From assembly GCF_009861525.1 (NCBI RefSeq), contig NZ_WVHL01000005.1, positions 2,542,001 to 2,606,000 of the forward strand: a stretch of DNA of 64,000 nucleotides, given 5' to 3'. A program made the position numbers and the translations under genes. The DNA comes from Pseudomonas sp. LD120 (GTDB lineage Bacteria; Pseudomonadota; Gammaproteobacteria; Pseudomonadales; Pseudomonadaceae). The notes beneath the pieces were generated by a model, which made no database searches, was not told the DNA's origin, and worked only from the letters and a program-made list of their open reading frames with translations. How positions within the stretch are numbered: the first letter of the stretch is position 1; every line of letters starts with the position of its first letter. Shown here piece by piece: positions 26,754 through 35,511 of the stretch.

Positions 26754-27440
26754 ATGCAGCATTTCACGCGTCGATTCTTGGCCGCTTGTGCGTTTTCCGG
26801 CATTGTTGCCAGCGGTGTGGCCATGGCTAACGACCAGCCCACCATTCGCGCCCTGTCCGGCGTAACACCGATCAAGCAATTGCCGGTGAACAAGACCGCT
26901 TTGTTGGTCATCGACTTCCAGAATGAGTACTTCAGCGGCCGTATGCCGATCCCGGATGGTGCCGCCGCGCTGGCGAAAACCCGCGAACTGATCAAGTTTG
27001 CCGACAGTCACCAAATGCCTGTCTATCATGTGCAGCACGTCGCGCCCGCGGGCTCGGCGGTGTTTGCCATCGACGGCGAGACGGTGAAGTTCCATAAAGA
27101 TATGCAACCGCGGGCCAAGGATGTGGTGTTGCAGAAGACCACAGTCAGTGTGTTCGGCAGTACTGACCTGAACGCGCAGTTGAAAAAGGCCGGAATCGAC
27201 ACCCTGATCATCAGTGGCCTGATGACCCATGCTTGCGTGGCCGGTGCTGCTCGTGATGCGGCCCCGCTGGGGTACAACGTGCTGGTGGCCTCCGATGCAA
27301 CGGCGACGCGCGCGATTACCCGCTTTAACGGCCAGAGCGTCGATAAGGATTCCCTGCATAACGCTGCCCTGGCAGAAGTCGAAGACACCTTTGGCGATGT
27401 CATGAGCACTGAACACATCATCAACCTGCCAGTGCGTTGA
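26754..27440 (+). CDS. Exported isochorismatase-like cysteine hydrolase
   Basis: 228 residues. A signal peptide (RRFLAACAFSGIVASGVAMA, cleavage near residue 24) is followed by the isochorismatase-fold hydrolase domain: catalytic Asp in LLVIDFQNEY, Lys in VLQKTTVSVF, and nucleophilic Cys in LMTHACVAGAARDA. Members cleave amides, ureas or vinyl ethers; a periplasmic location is less usual. An upstream open frame from 26574 is not used because ATG 26754 follows GAAGAGG and begins the signal peptide. The adjacent LysR gene, 7 bases downstream on the same strand, may regulate it. Confidence 0.88.
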   Translation: MQHFTRRFLAACAFSGIVASGVAMANDQPTIRALSGVTPIKQLPVNKTALLVIDFQNEYFSGRMPIPDGAAALAKTRELIKFADSHQMPVYHVQHVAPAGSAVFAIDGETVKFHKDMQPRAKDVVLQKTTVSVFGSTDLNAQLKKAGIDTLIISGLMTHACVAGAARDAAPLGYNVLVASDATATRAITRFNGQSVDKDSLHNAALAEVEDTFGDVMSTEHIINLPVR

Positions 27441-27447
27441 TCCGAAA

Positions 27448-28338
27448 ATGAATCAGTTACACGCCATGCGTACCTTCTGTTGCATCGTTGAGTCCCAGGG
27501 TTTTTCCGCGGCGGCAGAGCGGCTGGGCACGGTGCACTCGTCGGTATCACGTCAGTTGCAGCACTTGGAGACGGCGCTGGGCGTGCGCTTGATTCATCGC
27601 AATACCCGCCGCTTGAGCCTGACCGAAGCGGGTGAGCACTATTATGCAGCGTGCGTGGACATTCTCGAACGTATCGACAGTGCCGCCTTGGCGGTAAGCC
27701 ATGAGCAAGACCGTCCTTCGGGGGTGTTGCGTATCAGCGCCCCGTTGGTCATTGGCACTCTGGAGCTGGCCAATTGGCTGCCGGCGTTCCAGCAGCGTTA
27801 TCCCGATGTGCAGATAGACCTCTCGTGCTCGGACCCTTTCGTTGATCTGATCGCCGAGCGTTTTGACGTGGCGTTACGCATTTGCGGACCACTTGCGGAC
27901 AGCAGCCTGGTGGCGCGTCGGCTGCATGTGTCGCCGATGGTGATGGTGGCATCCAGTGCTTATGTTCAGCGTATGGGCTTGCCCCGCAGTGCGCAGGATC
28001 TGGCCAGCCATCAGTGGTTGAGCTATAGCGCTTCGACAAACTCCTGGCGGTTGCAGCCGGAGCAGGGTGAAGCTGTGGTGTTCGTGCCGGGTCCTGGCAT
28101 GCGTTCGGACAGCATTACTGCCTTGTACGCTGCGGCGCTGGCCGGCGTCGGGATCGCGGCCTTTACCCTGGCCACTGTGCAAGCGGATCTGCGGGCCGGC
28201 CGTCTGGTGCGCATCCTGCCAGAGTTCACGTTGGGCCTGCGCCATTACTACGCGTTGTACCCGCATGCCCGGCACCTGCCGGCCAAGGTGCGCGCCTTTG
28301 TGGAGTTCATGGCGCAGTGCTACCGCGCTGAATCCTGA
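27448..28338 (+). CDS. LysR-family transcriptional regulator
   Basis: 296 residues. The N-terminal HTH (FCCIVESQGFSAAAERLGTVHSSVSRQLQHLE, residues 10-41) is of the CrgA/DsdC-like LysR group, followed by an effector domain with LRISAPLVIG and the FDVALRICG segment typical of that group. It directly follows the isochorismatase-like gene and may form an operon with it, which is less common than divergent LysR placement. Confidence 0.9.
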   Translation: MNQLHAMRTFCCIVESQGFSAAAERLGTVHSSVSRQLQHLETALGVRLIHRNTRRLSLTEAGEHYYAACVDILERIDSAALAVSHEQDRPSGVLRISAPLVIGTLELANWLPAFQQRYPDVQIDLSCSDPFVDLIAERFDVALRICGPLADSSLVARRLHVSPMVMVASSAYVQRMGLPRSAQDLASHQWLSYSASTNSWRLQPEQGEAVVFVPGPGMRSDSITALYAAALAGVGIAAFTLATVQADLRAGRLVRILPEFTLGLRHYYALYPHARHLPAKVRAFVEFMAQCYRAES

Positions 28339-28429
28339 TGCGTCTGGTGGGAAATGAGGTGTAATGCCGATTCTTCGCGATGCCTGCGTTTGTTCAGGTC
28401 AAGGAGAAGATTGAGGATGACTTCAAATC

Positions 28430-28640
28430 AGAGCTTTCTTAAAGACACAGCCCATGCCGCTGTCTAGAATCGCGCCGTTCGCCCAGCCAGGCACCATCAG
28501 CAACCTGCGAAATGGCCCTAAAGGGCGTGGGCGGACTGCAACAACGCTGTAGCCGCCTGCCCGGTCTGTACTTCGCCTACTGCCATTGGTTGACCGGGCT
28601 GGCTCCCTCAAGCCCCGCCTTCTTTGGACGACATTGCGCC
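28430..28640 (+). repeat. Dispersed non-coding module, copy A
   Basis: Shares spaced blocks with 41690-41900: a TTTCTTA block, then YCTAGAATSGCSCCGTTCGC, then CCAGCCAGG-like, and a GGACTGCAACA/GGGCTGCAACA block. TAGAAT resembles a -10 box. It lies downstream of the first LuxR-type gene. Copy B lies beside the truncated third LuxR gene, so module and regulator seem to have been duplicated together. No coding potential recognised. The rest of 28339-28816 holds nothing else I can name. Confidence 0.55.
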
Positions 28641-28816
28641 GCTTGTCCGCTCTCGTGCCGTCCTGCCCCCGGAGGATCCAGCGCTGCCGCGACAGCGTCA
28701 GCGGCGATGCCTGCTGCCAACTCCCGCGCAGCGCCAGGGCCGCTGGGTACGGTGAGAAATGACCCAGGCTTGGTCCTCGCGACCTGCACATCTTGGGAAC
28801 GCCAACAGGGCTGGAC

Positions 28817-29617
28817 TCAGGCGCCGACCATCCACTTGGCCAGTCCATGACGGCCGCTGACCCCCAGTTTCGCGGTCGCGCGCTTGAGGTAGGTTTCGAT
28901 GGAGCTGTTCTTGACGTTCAAACGCAAGGCCATTTGGGGCACGGTGCCACCGGTCAACAGCCCCAGGCAGACTTCTTTTTCCCGCGCCGAGAGGTTGATG
29001 TCGCCCAAGGACAGACGTTCGTCGAACTCCCGCTGCAGCGATGAGGGGGCGAAGGGATCGATGGGCGGGGCGCTCCAGTCGCGCCGGTTTTTCAGTGCCT
29101 GTTGCCGATGCACTTGAGCGTGGCGCTCCAGCAGTGGCAGCAGGGTGGTCGACAGATTCTTCAGAAACGCCAGTTCGCTCAGGGAATAGCCTCCCTGGGC
29201 AGGAGCGCGGTACAGGGCAATCACGCAGCGGCGATTGGCCTTGCGCGAGACCAGGTGGCATTGGTGCGGGGTATGGCGCGAACGCCCGTCGCGGTTCTGG
29301 GCATTCATCTGAATCAATAGTGAATCGTCCATTTCCAGCATCTTGTGCAGCAGCGGATCATGGCGTCGGGGGGGCTCGGGCAAGGGCAGGTCCTCCTGTG
29401 CTCCGGCACGCCCCAGCAAGGTGATTTCCAGGGGGTTGGACTGGCGCTCGTCGAGGGTCCATTCACTGAGCTGCAACTGCTGCACCGAGACCAGCTTGCC
29501 CACCAATTGCAGCATGTTTTCGGCGAACTGCGGGTGGTCGGTACTGGAGATCAACTGCCCCAGTTCGCAGTAGAAATGGGGTGATTGCATGTTGGCGATA
29601 CTGCTGGTCAGACCCAT
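28817..29617 (-). CDS. LuxR-type HTH regulator 1, flanking the phosphonate-type cluster
   Basis: About 266 residues if started at ATG 29617 (MGLTSSIANMQS); the open frame continues 50 codons upstream. The C-terminal 65 residues are a LuxR/FixJ DNA-binding domain (LSAREKEVCLGLLTGGTVPQ, then NSSIETYLKRATAKLGVSGR). The N-terminal domain is not a recognisable autoinducer or receiver domain. It is paralogous over its whole length to the gene at 30467-31243 and to the relic at 41928-42050. It probably controls the nearby biosynthetic genes; the signal is unknown. Confidence 0.83.
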   Translation of the reverse strand: MGLTSSIANMQSPHFYCELGQLISSTDHPQFAENMLQLVGKLVSVQQLQLSEWTLDERQSNPLEITLLGRAGAQEDLPLPEPPRRHDPLLHKMLEMDDSLLIQMNAQNRDGRSRHTPHQCHLVSRKANRRCVIALYRAPAQGGYSLSELAFLKNLSTTLLPLLERHAQVHRQQALKNRRDWSAPPIDPFAPSSLQREFDERLSLGDINLSAREKEVCLGLLTGGTVPQMALRLNVKNSSIETYLKRATAKLGVSGRHGLAKWMVGA

Positions 29618-30104
29618 ATCCTTATCATCCTGATCGAGATAAATCGCTGATCGAAGCGCTGTTGCCACGGCGCACTGCAACCGCGGCTTCATAAACCTTA
29701 TCGGGTCGGAAAAATCTGATTTAAGCCTAAGCGTTTGCTTTGCGTCTGTAGGGGGAATCCGGGACACAGCGGCTTCGCCATCCTCCCCGCGCGTGCGCGC
29801 TAGGTGCCCGAAACCGTCCCGTCGAGGCCCGGGCAGTTGGTTATGCTGGCCGGCAGCCCTGGCCGTCGCGCGACAGCGGGCCCGCTTAAAAGAGGCTTGC
29901 GAGGCCAGTAGCCTCGTTAATGGATGGTCAATTTCCTACAGCTAGTTAAGCCTTTGCGCCGGGGGATCCCACCGCTGCGCCCGCGCCTGCCGGCAGGCGC
30001 GGTAGGGTTCGGGCTGTCTGGGTTTCGGGTGGCATACAGGCCCCGAGCCAAGACTCAAATCCGCGAATAGCCGTGCCTGGGTCCCTCACCGGAGAAGGCC
30101 CCTA
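29618..30104. other. Intergenic region between the LuxR-type gene and MITE copy 2
   Basis: No convincing gene. A perfect GC-rich palindrome GCGCCTGCCGGCAGGCGC lies at 29983-30000. The interval should include the promoter of the first LuxR-type gene, not resolved. Confidence 0.4.
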
Positions 30105-30275
30105 GGCTTTGTACGAAAAGCCTTGATACTCGGTGATGCTGCGTTGAAAACGGTCTCGTGCGCGAGTCCGATCGGAATGCTTATTTACAACCCGTAAAGT
30201 CGAACGCGACCCCGGCCGTTCCTCGACCGTTTTCGCCTTGCCTGACCTTCGTCTCAAAATTTTTCGTATAGAGCC
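30105..30275 (-). mobile_element. MITE, copy 2 (inverted relative to copy 1)
   Basis: 171 bp, TA on both sides. Read on the minus strand it matches copy 1 (12431-12572) along its whole length, apart from two inserted stretches (about 12 and 18 bases) in the middle. Ends GGCTTTGTACGAAAAG and TTTTTCGTATAGAGCC. It lies 17.7 kb from copy 1 in opposite orientation. Confidence 0.85.
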
Positions 30276-30466
30276 TAGGTCGCTTATTTCTGCTGCCGTG
30301 GACGGCGGCGTCGGGCAAGCCAACGCCGTGGCTCGCGCGGTGTTGCATGCGGGATGCCCAGCCCGGGGCGCACGTGAACGGCGCCCCGGTCAGGCGCCGG
30401 TGCTTGACCGGGCACCGGCGTCAGCGCGCGCAGGGCACCGGGGGGATGCCGAGAGCGCCGAGGGCC

Positions 30467-31243
30467 TTACTGCATCAGGCCTGCGCTGGTGGTCGGGAGG
30501 TCTTGCGGGCAATACATCCAGCGCAGCAGCGAGTGCCGGCCGCTGATCCCCAGCTTGATGGCGGCGCGCTTGAGGTAGCTTTCGACCGTGTTGACCTTGA
30601 GCGCCAACTGCTCGGCCAACTGCGGCGCGGTGCGCCCGGCCAGTAGCCCGACGCACACCTCCTGCTCGCGGTTGGACAGGCGCAACCCGGCTTGATCCAA
30701 GCGGTGGGCAAAGCGCTGGCGCAAGGTCTCCAGGCCTTCGCTGGCGCCGTCGTCAGCGCCGCCTTGGGGTTGCAGGGCGCAGATGTGCTTTTCCACCATC
30801 GGCAGCAGCAGCGGCGAGATATCCTCCAGCAGCAGGCGTTCCTGCGGGGAAAAGCTCTGCTCCTCATTGCTGCGGTACACCGACAGCACGTAGTGGTAGG
30901 CGTCCTTGCGCCCGGTCAGGTGCAACTGCATGGGGGCGGCGGTTGCGCCAGGGCCTCGGGGTCGGGGCTTGGTATGCGCGTCGGGAAAACCGGCGCGCAG
31001 CAGCCACTCGTCAGCGCCCACGGCATCAGCGTGCAGCGGGTCGTGGGCCAGCATCCGGCCGTCGGCGCAGTGCTCGGCCGCGTGCTCCGGGTCCAGCCGC
31101 AGTTGGGTGATATGGGTGGCGTCCACCGCCAGTTGGGTGAGTATCAGGTCGTGCAGCATGCGCGGAAATCGCCGGCTGCCGGTGCTGGCAATGACCTTGC
31201 CAATGTGTGGAAACAGTACTTGTGAGTTCATCATTTCATCCAT
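30467..31243 (-). CDS. LuxR-type HTH regulator 2
   Basis: About 258 residues from ATG 31243 (MDEMMNSQVLFPHIG); ATG 31234 or 31231 are alternatives. The C-terminal LuxR HTH is clear (LSNREQEVCVGLLAGRTAPQ, then VNTVESYLKRAAIKLGISGR). The N-terminal 170 residues match regulator 1 in layout (SFSPQERLLLEDISPLLLPMVEKH versus SLSELAFLKNLSTTLLPLLERH). Its start and upstream region are copied beside the truncated gene at 41928. Likely regulator of the adjacent cluster. Confidence 0.83.
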   Translation of the reverse strand: MDEMMNSQVLFPHIGKVIASTGSRRFPRMLHDLILTQLAVDATHITQLRLDPEHAAEHCADGRMLAHDPLHADAVGADEWLLRAGFPDAHTKPRPRGPGATAAPMQLHLTGRKDAYHYVLSVYRSNEEQSFSPQERLLLEDISPLLLPMVEKHICALQPQGGADDGASEGLETLRQRFAHRLDQAGLRLSNREQEVCVGLLAGRTAPQLAEQLALKVNTVESYLKRAAIKLGISGRHSLLRWMYCPQDLPTTSAGLMQ

Positions 31244-31324
31244 GAATGTGAAGGTGCAAAAGGGCTGTCTTATAACAACGAATCGGCTGAGTGGTTGATT
31301 GACTTCCTGTTTATGCGCCGTCAG

Positions 31325-31388
31325 AAGGAGCGCCTCGTATCCTAGTACAGGGTGCTGGTGGTCGTTTGCTGAAGTGCGCAAAATCTTT
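31325..31388 (-). promoter_or_regulatory. Conserved upstream block of LuxR-type gene 2
   Basis: About 60 bases (AAGGAGCGCC..., AGTACAGGG, GCGCAAAATCTT) recur in order at 42146-42204, about the same distance upstream of the truncated LuxR copy. Retention outside the coding part suggests promoter or operator function. The remainder of 31244-31673 holds no gene I can support. Confidence 0.55.
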
Positions 31389-31673
31389 CACACCGAGTGC
31401 CGTGCGCTGTTGCACCGCCGCCGGGCTGGTGGCCAGAGCAAGGGGCGAGCAGAGGCTGTTGGCGTAACACCTGCAGAGGCTGCTGGAAAAGTGCTTGAAG
31501 TCGTTTCCGGTACTTCAGGGCCGTGATCAAAAGTGCCTCGCATGGCTGCTGGTGCAAGAGAACTGGCAGATCGACACAAGGCGCTCGTCATGGGGCGCGT
31601 CCCCACCGAAATGACCCGCTCCGCAGTCGCGCCCAGGTGGATATAATCCGCTCCTTTTACCCGGGAGCGGCCG

Positions 31674-32336
31674 ATGAGAAGCTTGGAAGACCTGACCGAG
31701 AGCGGCGATTCTGCGTTGTCGTTGATCAAGACCCTGCTGGAAGAAACCAGTCGGGACTATCAGCTACTGCCCCCATCCAGCGAAAACGCCAGGGTGCTTT
31801 CTGCTCTGCAAGTCACCACTCGATCCACCTTGGGGGCGATGGCCTACGAAACCGGCGGGCTGCTCGTCGATCACGGCTGGCTGCGGGTGCTGGGTTCGGG
31901 GCATCGGCACTTGTCGCGCAATCTTGTCGATTGGAATGACGGTCGCGTAGAGGGGGCCTTGCTGGTGGCTGACGACGCCGCGGGAGGGTTCTTTGCCATC
32001 AACGGTGGCGGTCTGGGCTCTGATGTGGGGGCGATGTACTACTGGGCGCCCGATACGCTGCAGTGGGAGGCGTTGGAGGTGGGCTACAGCGACTTTCTCG
32101 CCTGGGCCCTGAGCGACCAGTTGGCAGTTTTCTACCAGGACCTCCGTTGGGATGACTGGCACCTTGATGTACAGGCACTGAGTGCTGATCAGTGTTTTTC
32201 CTTCTACCCGTTTCTCTGGACCCAGGAAGGTTCGGTTCAGCACAGTCACCGCGCGATGATCGATGTCGGTGAAAGCTTGGCCTTGCGCCTGGACCTGGCT
32301 CGCACACTCGACGGGTCAGCCTCGCTGCCCGGCTGA
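31674..32336 (+). CDS. DUF2625-family protein
   Basis: 220 residues matching the DUF2625 pattern: MRSLEDLTE start, ALQVTTRSTLGAMAYETGG, DHGWLRVLGSGH, then a cupin-like/beta-rich half with FYQDLRWDDW and SFYPFLWTQEG. No signal peptide or membrane helix. Function unknown; it stands alone between the LuxR and LysR genes and its link to the cluster is doubtful. The start ATG follows CGGGAG. Confidence 0.85.
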   Translation: MRSLEDLTESGDSALSLIKTLLEETSRDYQLLPPSSENARVLSALQVTTRSTLGAMAYETGGLLVDHGWLRVLGSGHRHLSRNLVDWNDGRVEGALLVADDAAGGFFAINGGGLGSDVGAMYYWAPDTLQWEALEVGYSDFLAWALSDQLAVFYQDLRWDDWHLDVQALSADQCFSFYPFLWTQEGSVQHSHRAMIDVGESLALRLDLARTLDGSASLPG

Positions 32337-32346
32337 CCCGGCCGGA

Positions 32347-33264
32347 CTAGCGTCCGGCCGTCTCCGGCTGCGCCTGCTGCAGTTCGTCGAGCACCCCCAT
32401 AAAGGCTTCCACCAGTTGGCTGCGCCCCTGTCTGCGGGTCAGTACCAGCAGTTGCGCGGTGGCGCCGGGGTCCGTCAGTGGGCGGTAGGTCACGCCCTTT
32501 TTCGCCAGGGTCTGGGTGCAGCGCGGCACCAGGGCAATGCCCTGGCCGGCCGCTACCAGGGCGATGATCGAGGTGATCTGCCGACCGCTGGGGCCGGGGC
32601 GCAGAGGCAGGCCATTGCGCCGGTAGAGTTGTTCGATCGCTTCGTTGAGCCCCGAGCCGTAGTCGGCGGGAAACAGAATCAACGGATGCTCGCTGAGCTC
32701 GGCCAGGCTCACCTGGTCCTGGGCAGCCAGGGGGCTGTCGCTGGAGATTGCCGCCATCAGGGGTTCGTCTCCCAGGGACAGGGCCTGGATTTCGCTCTGT
32801 TCGCAGGGCGGCCGCATCCGGCCCATGCCGATATCGATCCGGCCGTCGACAATCTGCGACCACTGGCTGAGCGATGCGCCTTCGACTAGGGTCAGTTGCA
32901 CGTCCGGGAAACGCTGGGCGAAGGCTTGGATCGCCTGGCTGAACAGGTCCGACAGGGCGATGGAGCTGGCGTAGCCCAGGGCCAGTTGCCCAGCGCACCC
33001 CTTGGCCAGCTTGCCGGCCATGACCTGGGTCAGGTCCACCTGTTCCAGCACCGCGCGGACATAAGGCAGAAAGTGCCGGCCCTGAGCGGTGAGGCTGACG
33101 GTGCGGCTGGTGCGATCGAACAGGCGAAACCCGAGCTCGGCTTCCAGTGCCGAAATCTGCCGCGTCAGCGGTGGTTGCGCAAGGTGCAGGCGCAGGGCGG
33201 CGCGGCCAAAGTGCAGCTCTTCGGCGACGGTCAAAAAGTAACGCAATCTGCGTAGATCGAGCAT
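32347..33264 (-). CDS. LysR-family regulator divergent from the MFS gene
   Basis: 305 residues. N-terminal HTH (LRRLRYFLTVAEELHFGRAA, then LHLAQPPLTRQISALE) of the BenM/CatR-like group, and an effector domain with LTLVEGASLSQWSQIVDGRI and IPLVPR-like motifs. It is divergent from the MFS transporter at 33360 with a 95-bp intergenic space, so it probably controls that transporter, and perhaps the biosynthetic genes. Confidence 0.9.
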   Translation of the reverse strand: MLDLRRLRYFLTVAEELHFGRAALRLHLAQPPLTRQISALEAELGFRLFDRTSRTVSLTAQGRHFLPYVRAVLEQVDLTQVMAGKLAKGCAGQLALGYASSIALSDLFSQAIQAFAQRFPDVQLTLVEGASLSQWSQIVDGRIDIGMGRMRPPCEQSEIQALSLGDEPLMAAISSDSPLAAQDQVSLAELSEHPLILFPADYGSGLNEAIEQLYRRNGLPLRPGPSGRQITSIIALVAAGQGIALVPRCTQTLAKKGVTYRPLTDPGATAQLLVLTRRQGRSQLVEAFMGVLDELQQAQPETAGR

Positions 33265-33359
33265 CCGGTTCCCTGGGTATTGATCGGTCGAAAATCGGTA
33301 TTGGTCTTGGATCGGCGGCGTATTTTATAAAGGCCTTTCGTCAGAAAACGAGAGGTTTC

Positions 33360-34583
33360 ATGAACTCGCGCCAGCATTGTGCGCGCATTGCCCTGTTTTT
33401 GTGTGGCTGTGCGGCGTTTCTCAACCTGTATGCAACCCAGGGCATTCTCCAGGAGTTCTCCCAGAGCTTTGCGGTGAGCATCAGGGAGGCCGGCTGGAGT
33501 ATTACCGTGACCACCTTGGCGGTGGCCATCACCGCGCCTTTCGTCAGTCGTTTCACCGGCCGGTTCCAGCAGCACTCGGTGATTGTCCTGGCCTCCCTGT
33601 TGCTAGCGCTGCCGGCGTTGCTCGCGGCCTGTGCCGGCAGTTTTGCCCAGTTGCTGGTCTGGCGCTTCATCGAAGGCATGCTGATCCCGGTGGTGTTCGC
33701 CACCAGCGTGGCCTACATCGGCACTCGCTGGAGTGGCGGCACCGTTACCGAGGTCACCAGCCTGTATGTGGCTGGCACCGTGCTGGGCGGGTTCGCCGGC
33801 CGTTTCGTCACCGGCTTGATGACCGAATATGTCGGCTGGCGCGAGGCCTTCGCCCTGTTGGCGGGGCTGAGCCTGCTGATCGGCGTGGCCATTCACTACC
33901 TGCTGCCGGCCAATCCGGCGCCGGTTGCCAGAAGCCGGCCAAGCCGCCTGGGCGCCCTGCGCGAACTGTGCAGCCGGCCGTTGCTGGCGGCTTACGGCGT
34001 GGGCTTTTGCGTACTGTTCTCGCAAGTGGCCACCTTTACCTATGCCGGGCTTTACCTCAGCTTGCCACCGTTCGACCTGGGCGCCGCTGCCCTGGGGGCG
34101 ATCTACAGCGTATTCCTCCTGGCGCTGGTGGTGATCCCGATTGCCGGCCGCCTGAGCAAGTCCCGGCCCCAGGCCGAACTTCTGGTTGCCGCGGCCCTGC
34201 TCGGGGTCTGCGGCTCGGCCCTGACCCTGCTGCCCTCGCTTTGGCTGATCGTGCTGGGCCTGGCCCTGAGCTCCACCGGGGTGTTCCTGGCCCAGGCCGC
34301 GGCCAACTCCTTTACTACCGCCACCGCCGGCCACAACAAGGCCGGCGCGGTGGGGCTGTACCTGACGTTCTATTACCTGGGAGGCAGTTTCGGCGCCGTG
34401 ATCCCGGCCTTGCTCTGGAGTCACTGGGGCTGGCGGGGCTGCGTGGCGTTGATCGTGGTCTTCCAGTTGCTGTCGCTGTTGATCGCCTGGGGCGGCTGGA
34501 AGCCCCTCAAACCCGAAACGCCGGCTGCCATTCGGCCGCTGAACCCGCTTGATTCATCATCCAACAAGGAATACGTGAGGTGA
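33360..34583 (+). CDS. MFS transporter 1 of the phosphonate-type cluster
   Basis: 407 residues with 12 predicted membrane helices, YnfM-like: NLYATQGILQEFSQSF start, motif A-like FVSRFTGRFQQH, and AGTVLGGFAGRFVTGL. ATG 33360 is chosen because it begins just before helix 1; the longer frame overlaps the LysR gene. Its stop (TGA 34581-34583) lies 2 bases before the next start, so it is co-translated with the diiron protein. Likely exporter of the product or a precursor importer. Confidence 0.9.
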   Translation: MNSRQHCARIALFLCGCAAFLNLYATQGILQEFSQSFAVSIREAGWSITVTTLAVAITAPFVSRFTGRFQQHSVIVLASLLLALPALLAACAGSFAQLLVWRFIEGMLIPVVFATSVAYIGTRWSGGTVTEVTSLYVAGTVLGGFAGRFVTGLMTEYVGWREAFALLAGLSLLIGVAIHYLLPANPAPVARSRPSRLGALRELCSRPLLAAYGVGFCVLFSQVATFTYAGLYLSLPPFDLGAAALGAIYSVFLLALVVIPIAGRLSKSRPQAELLVAAALLGVCGSALTLLPSLWLIVLGLALSSTGVFLAQAAANSFTTATAGHNKAGAVGLYLTFYYLGGSFGAVIPALLWSHWGWRGCVALIVVFQLLSLLIAWGGWKPLKPETPAAIRPLNPLDSSSNKEYVR

Positions 34584-34585
34584 CC

Positions 34586-35410
34586 ATGAATAACGTACTG
34601 ACCCGGCAGAGCCAGTTGCTGAAGATCGTCGAACCTGTGCTGAACGACATGCCGGCCAGTGTCTTGAAGCATGCGCTGTTCGAAGCCTTCTGGAGCGAGG
34701 AAAACGCTCTGGTGGACATCGAGAGTGCTTTCGAGAAGCTCACCTCGCGCCGCCACGCGCCAGCGGTGTTGCGCAAGTTCTTCGCCAGCTGGTCGAAGAC
34801 CAACAACTCCGCCACCAGCGTCTCCGGCCTGGCCAACCGCATTACCTTGCTGGCCCGTTCCGAGCAGGGCTCGGAAGCCGCAGAGGGTCTGTACCGGGCC
34901 TGCGGCAGCCTGCAGCGGATCACCGACGAGGACCTGGGGGCGCTGGGCAACACCCTGCATTCGGACCTGTTCTACAACATGGCCACGCCCATCTGTGGTG
35001 ACGATCAGTGGCTGCTCAAGGAAAACTGCCTGCCTTCGGCACAGGCGTTCAAGGACTGGACCGACTTTCGCCGCCTGCGCGACCGTGACCTGCTGCAAGG
35101 CTTGCTGACCACCCTGGTCCACGAGGTCTACACCCACGGTGAGGTGGAGTACATCCACCCGCTGTACAAGCAGTGGTTCGTCCGCGACATGGGCGTGCCG
35201 GCGGATAAGGCCCGGACCACCGTGGCCTGGGTCACGGTGCACACCGGCGGCACCGAGAGCAACCACTTCGCCCATGCCGTGGCGGCGGTCAACGAGTTCG
35301 TCGAGGCCATGCAGGTGCAGGTCGACCCGCAGGCCGCGCGGGATATCTTTGCCGAATACCTGCAACGCAAGGCGCGGGTGATGCGCGACTGCGCCCAAGC
35401 ACTGCGCTGA
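34586..35410 (+). CDS. Heme-oxygenase-like diiron oxidase/oxygenase candidate 1
   Basis: 274 residues, all-helical. Six residues fit the ligand pattern of heme-oxygenase-like diiron enzymes (UndA, BesC, SznF, FlcE families): Glu115 and His125 in TDEDLGALGNTLHSDLF, Glu186 in THGEVEYIHP, His219, Glu224 and His227 in VHTGGTESNHFAH. The same set is kept in the second copy at 38366. Such enzymes cleave C-C bonds or hydroxylate amines of amino-acid-like substrates with O2. No TenA or PqqC signature. It starts 2 bases after the MFS stop with GAGGTG before ATG. Fold assignment is from motif, not from a search. Confidence 0.75.
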   Translation: MNNVLTRQSQLLKIVEPVLNDMPASVLKHALFEAFWSEENALVDIESAFEKLTSRRHAPAVLRKFFASWSKTNNSATSVSGLANRITLLARSEQGSEAAEGLYRACGSLQRITDEDLGALGNTLHSDLFYNMATPICGDDQWLLKENCLPSAQAFKDWTDFRRLRDRDLLQGLLTTLVHEVYTHGEVEYIHPLYKQWFVRDMGVPADKARTTVAWVTVHTGGTESNHFAHAVAAVNEFVEAMQVQVDPQAARDIFAEYLQRKARVMRDCAQALR

Positions 35411-35511
35411 TGCTCGCTGGCCCGGCCCCGCAAGCGGGGCTGGTGGCCGGCTCCGGCTTGCCGAGCCTGTGACTGATCCACTTCCTTTCTTACCTCGCAG
35501 CCTGGCCGACG

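Noticed and set aside
28512-28850. Plus-strand open frame of 112 codons
   Set aside because: Composition is Ala/Ser/Pro rich without motif and no ribosome site; it overlaps the dispersed non-coding module.
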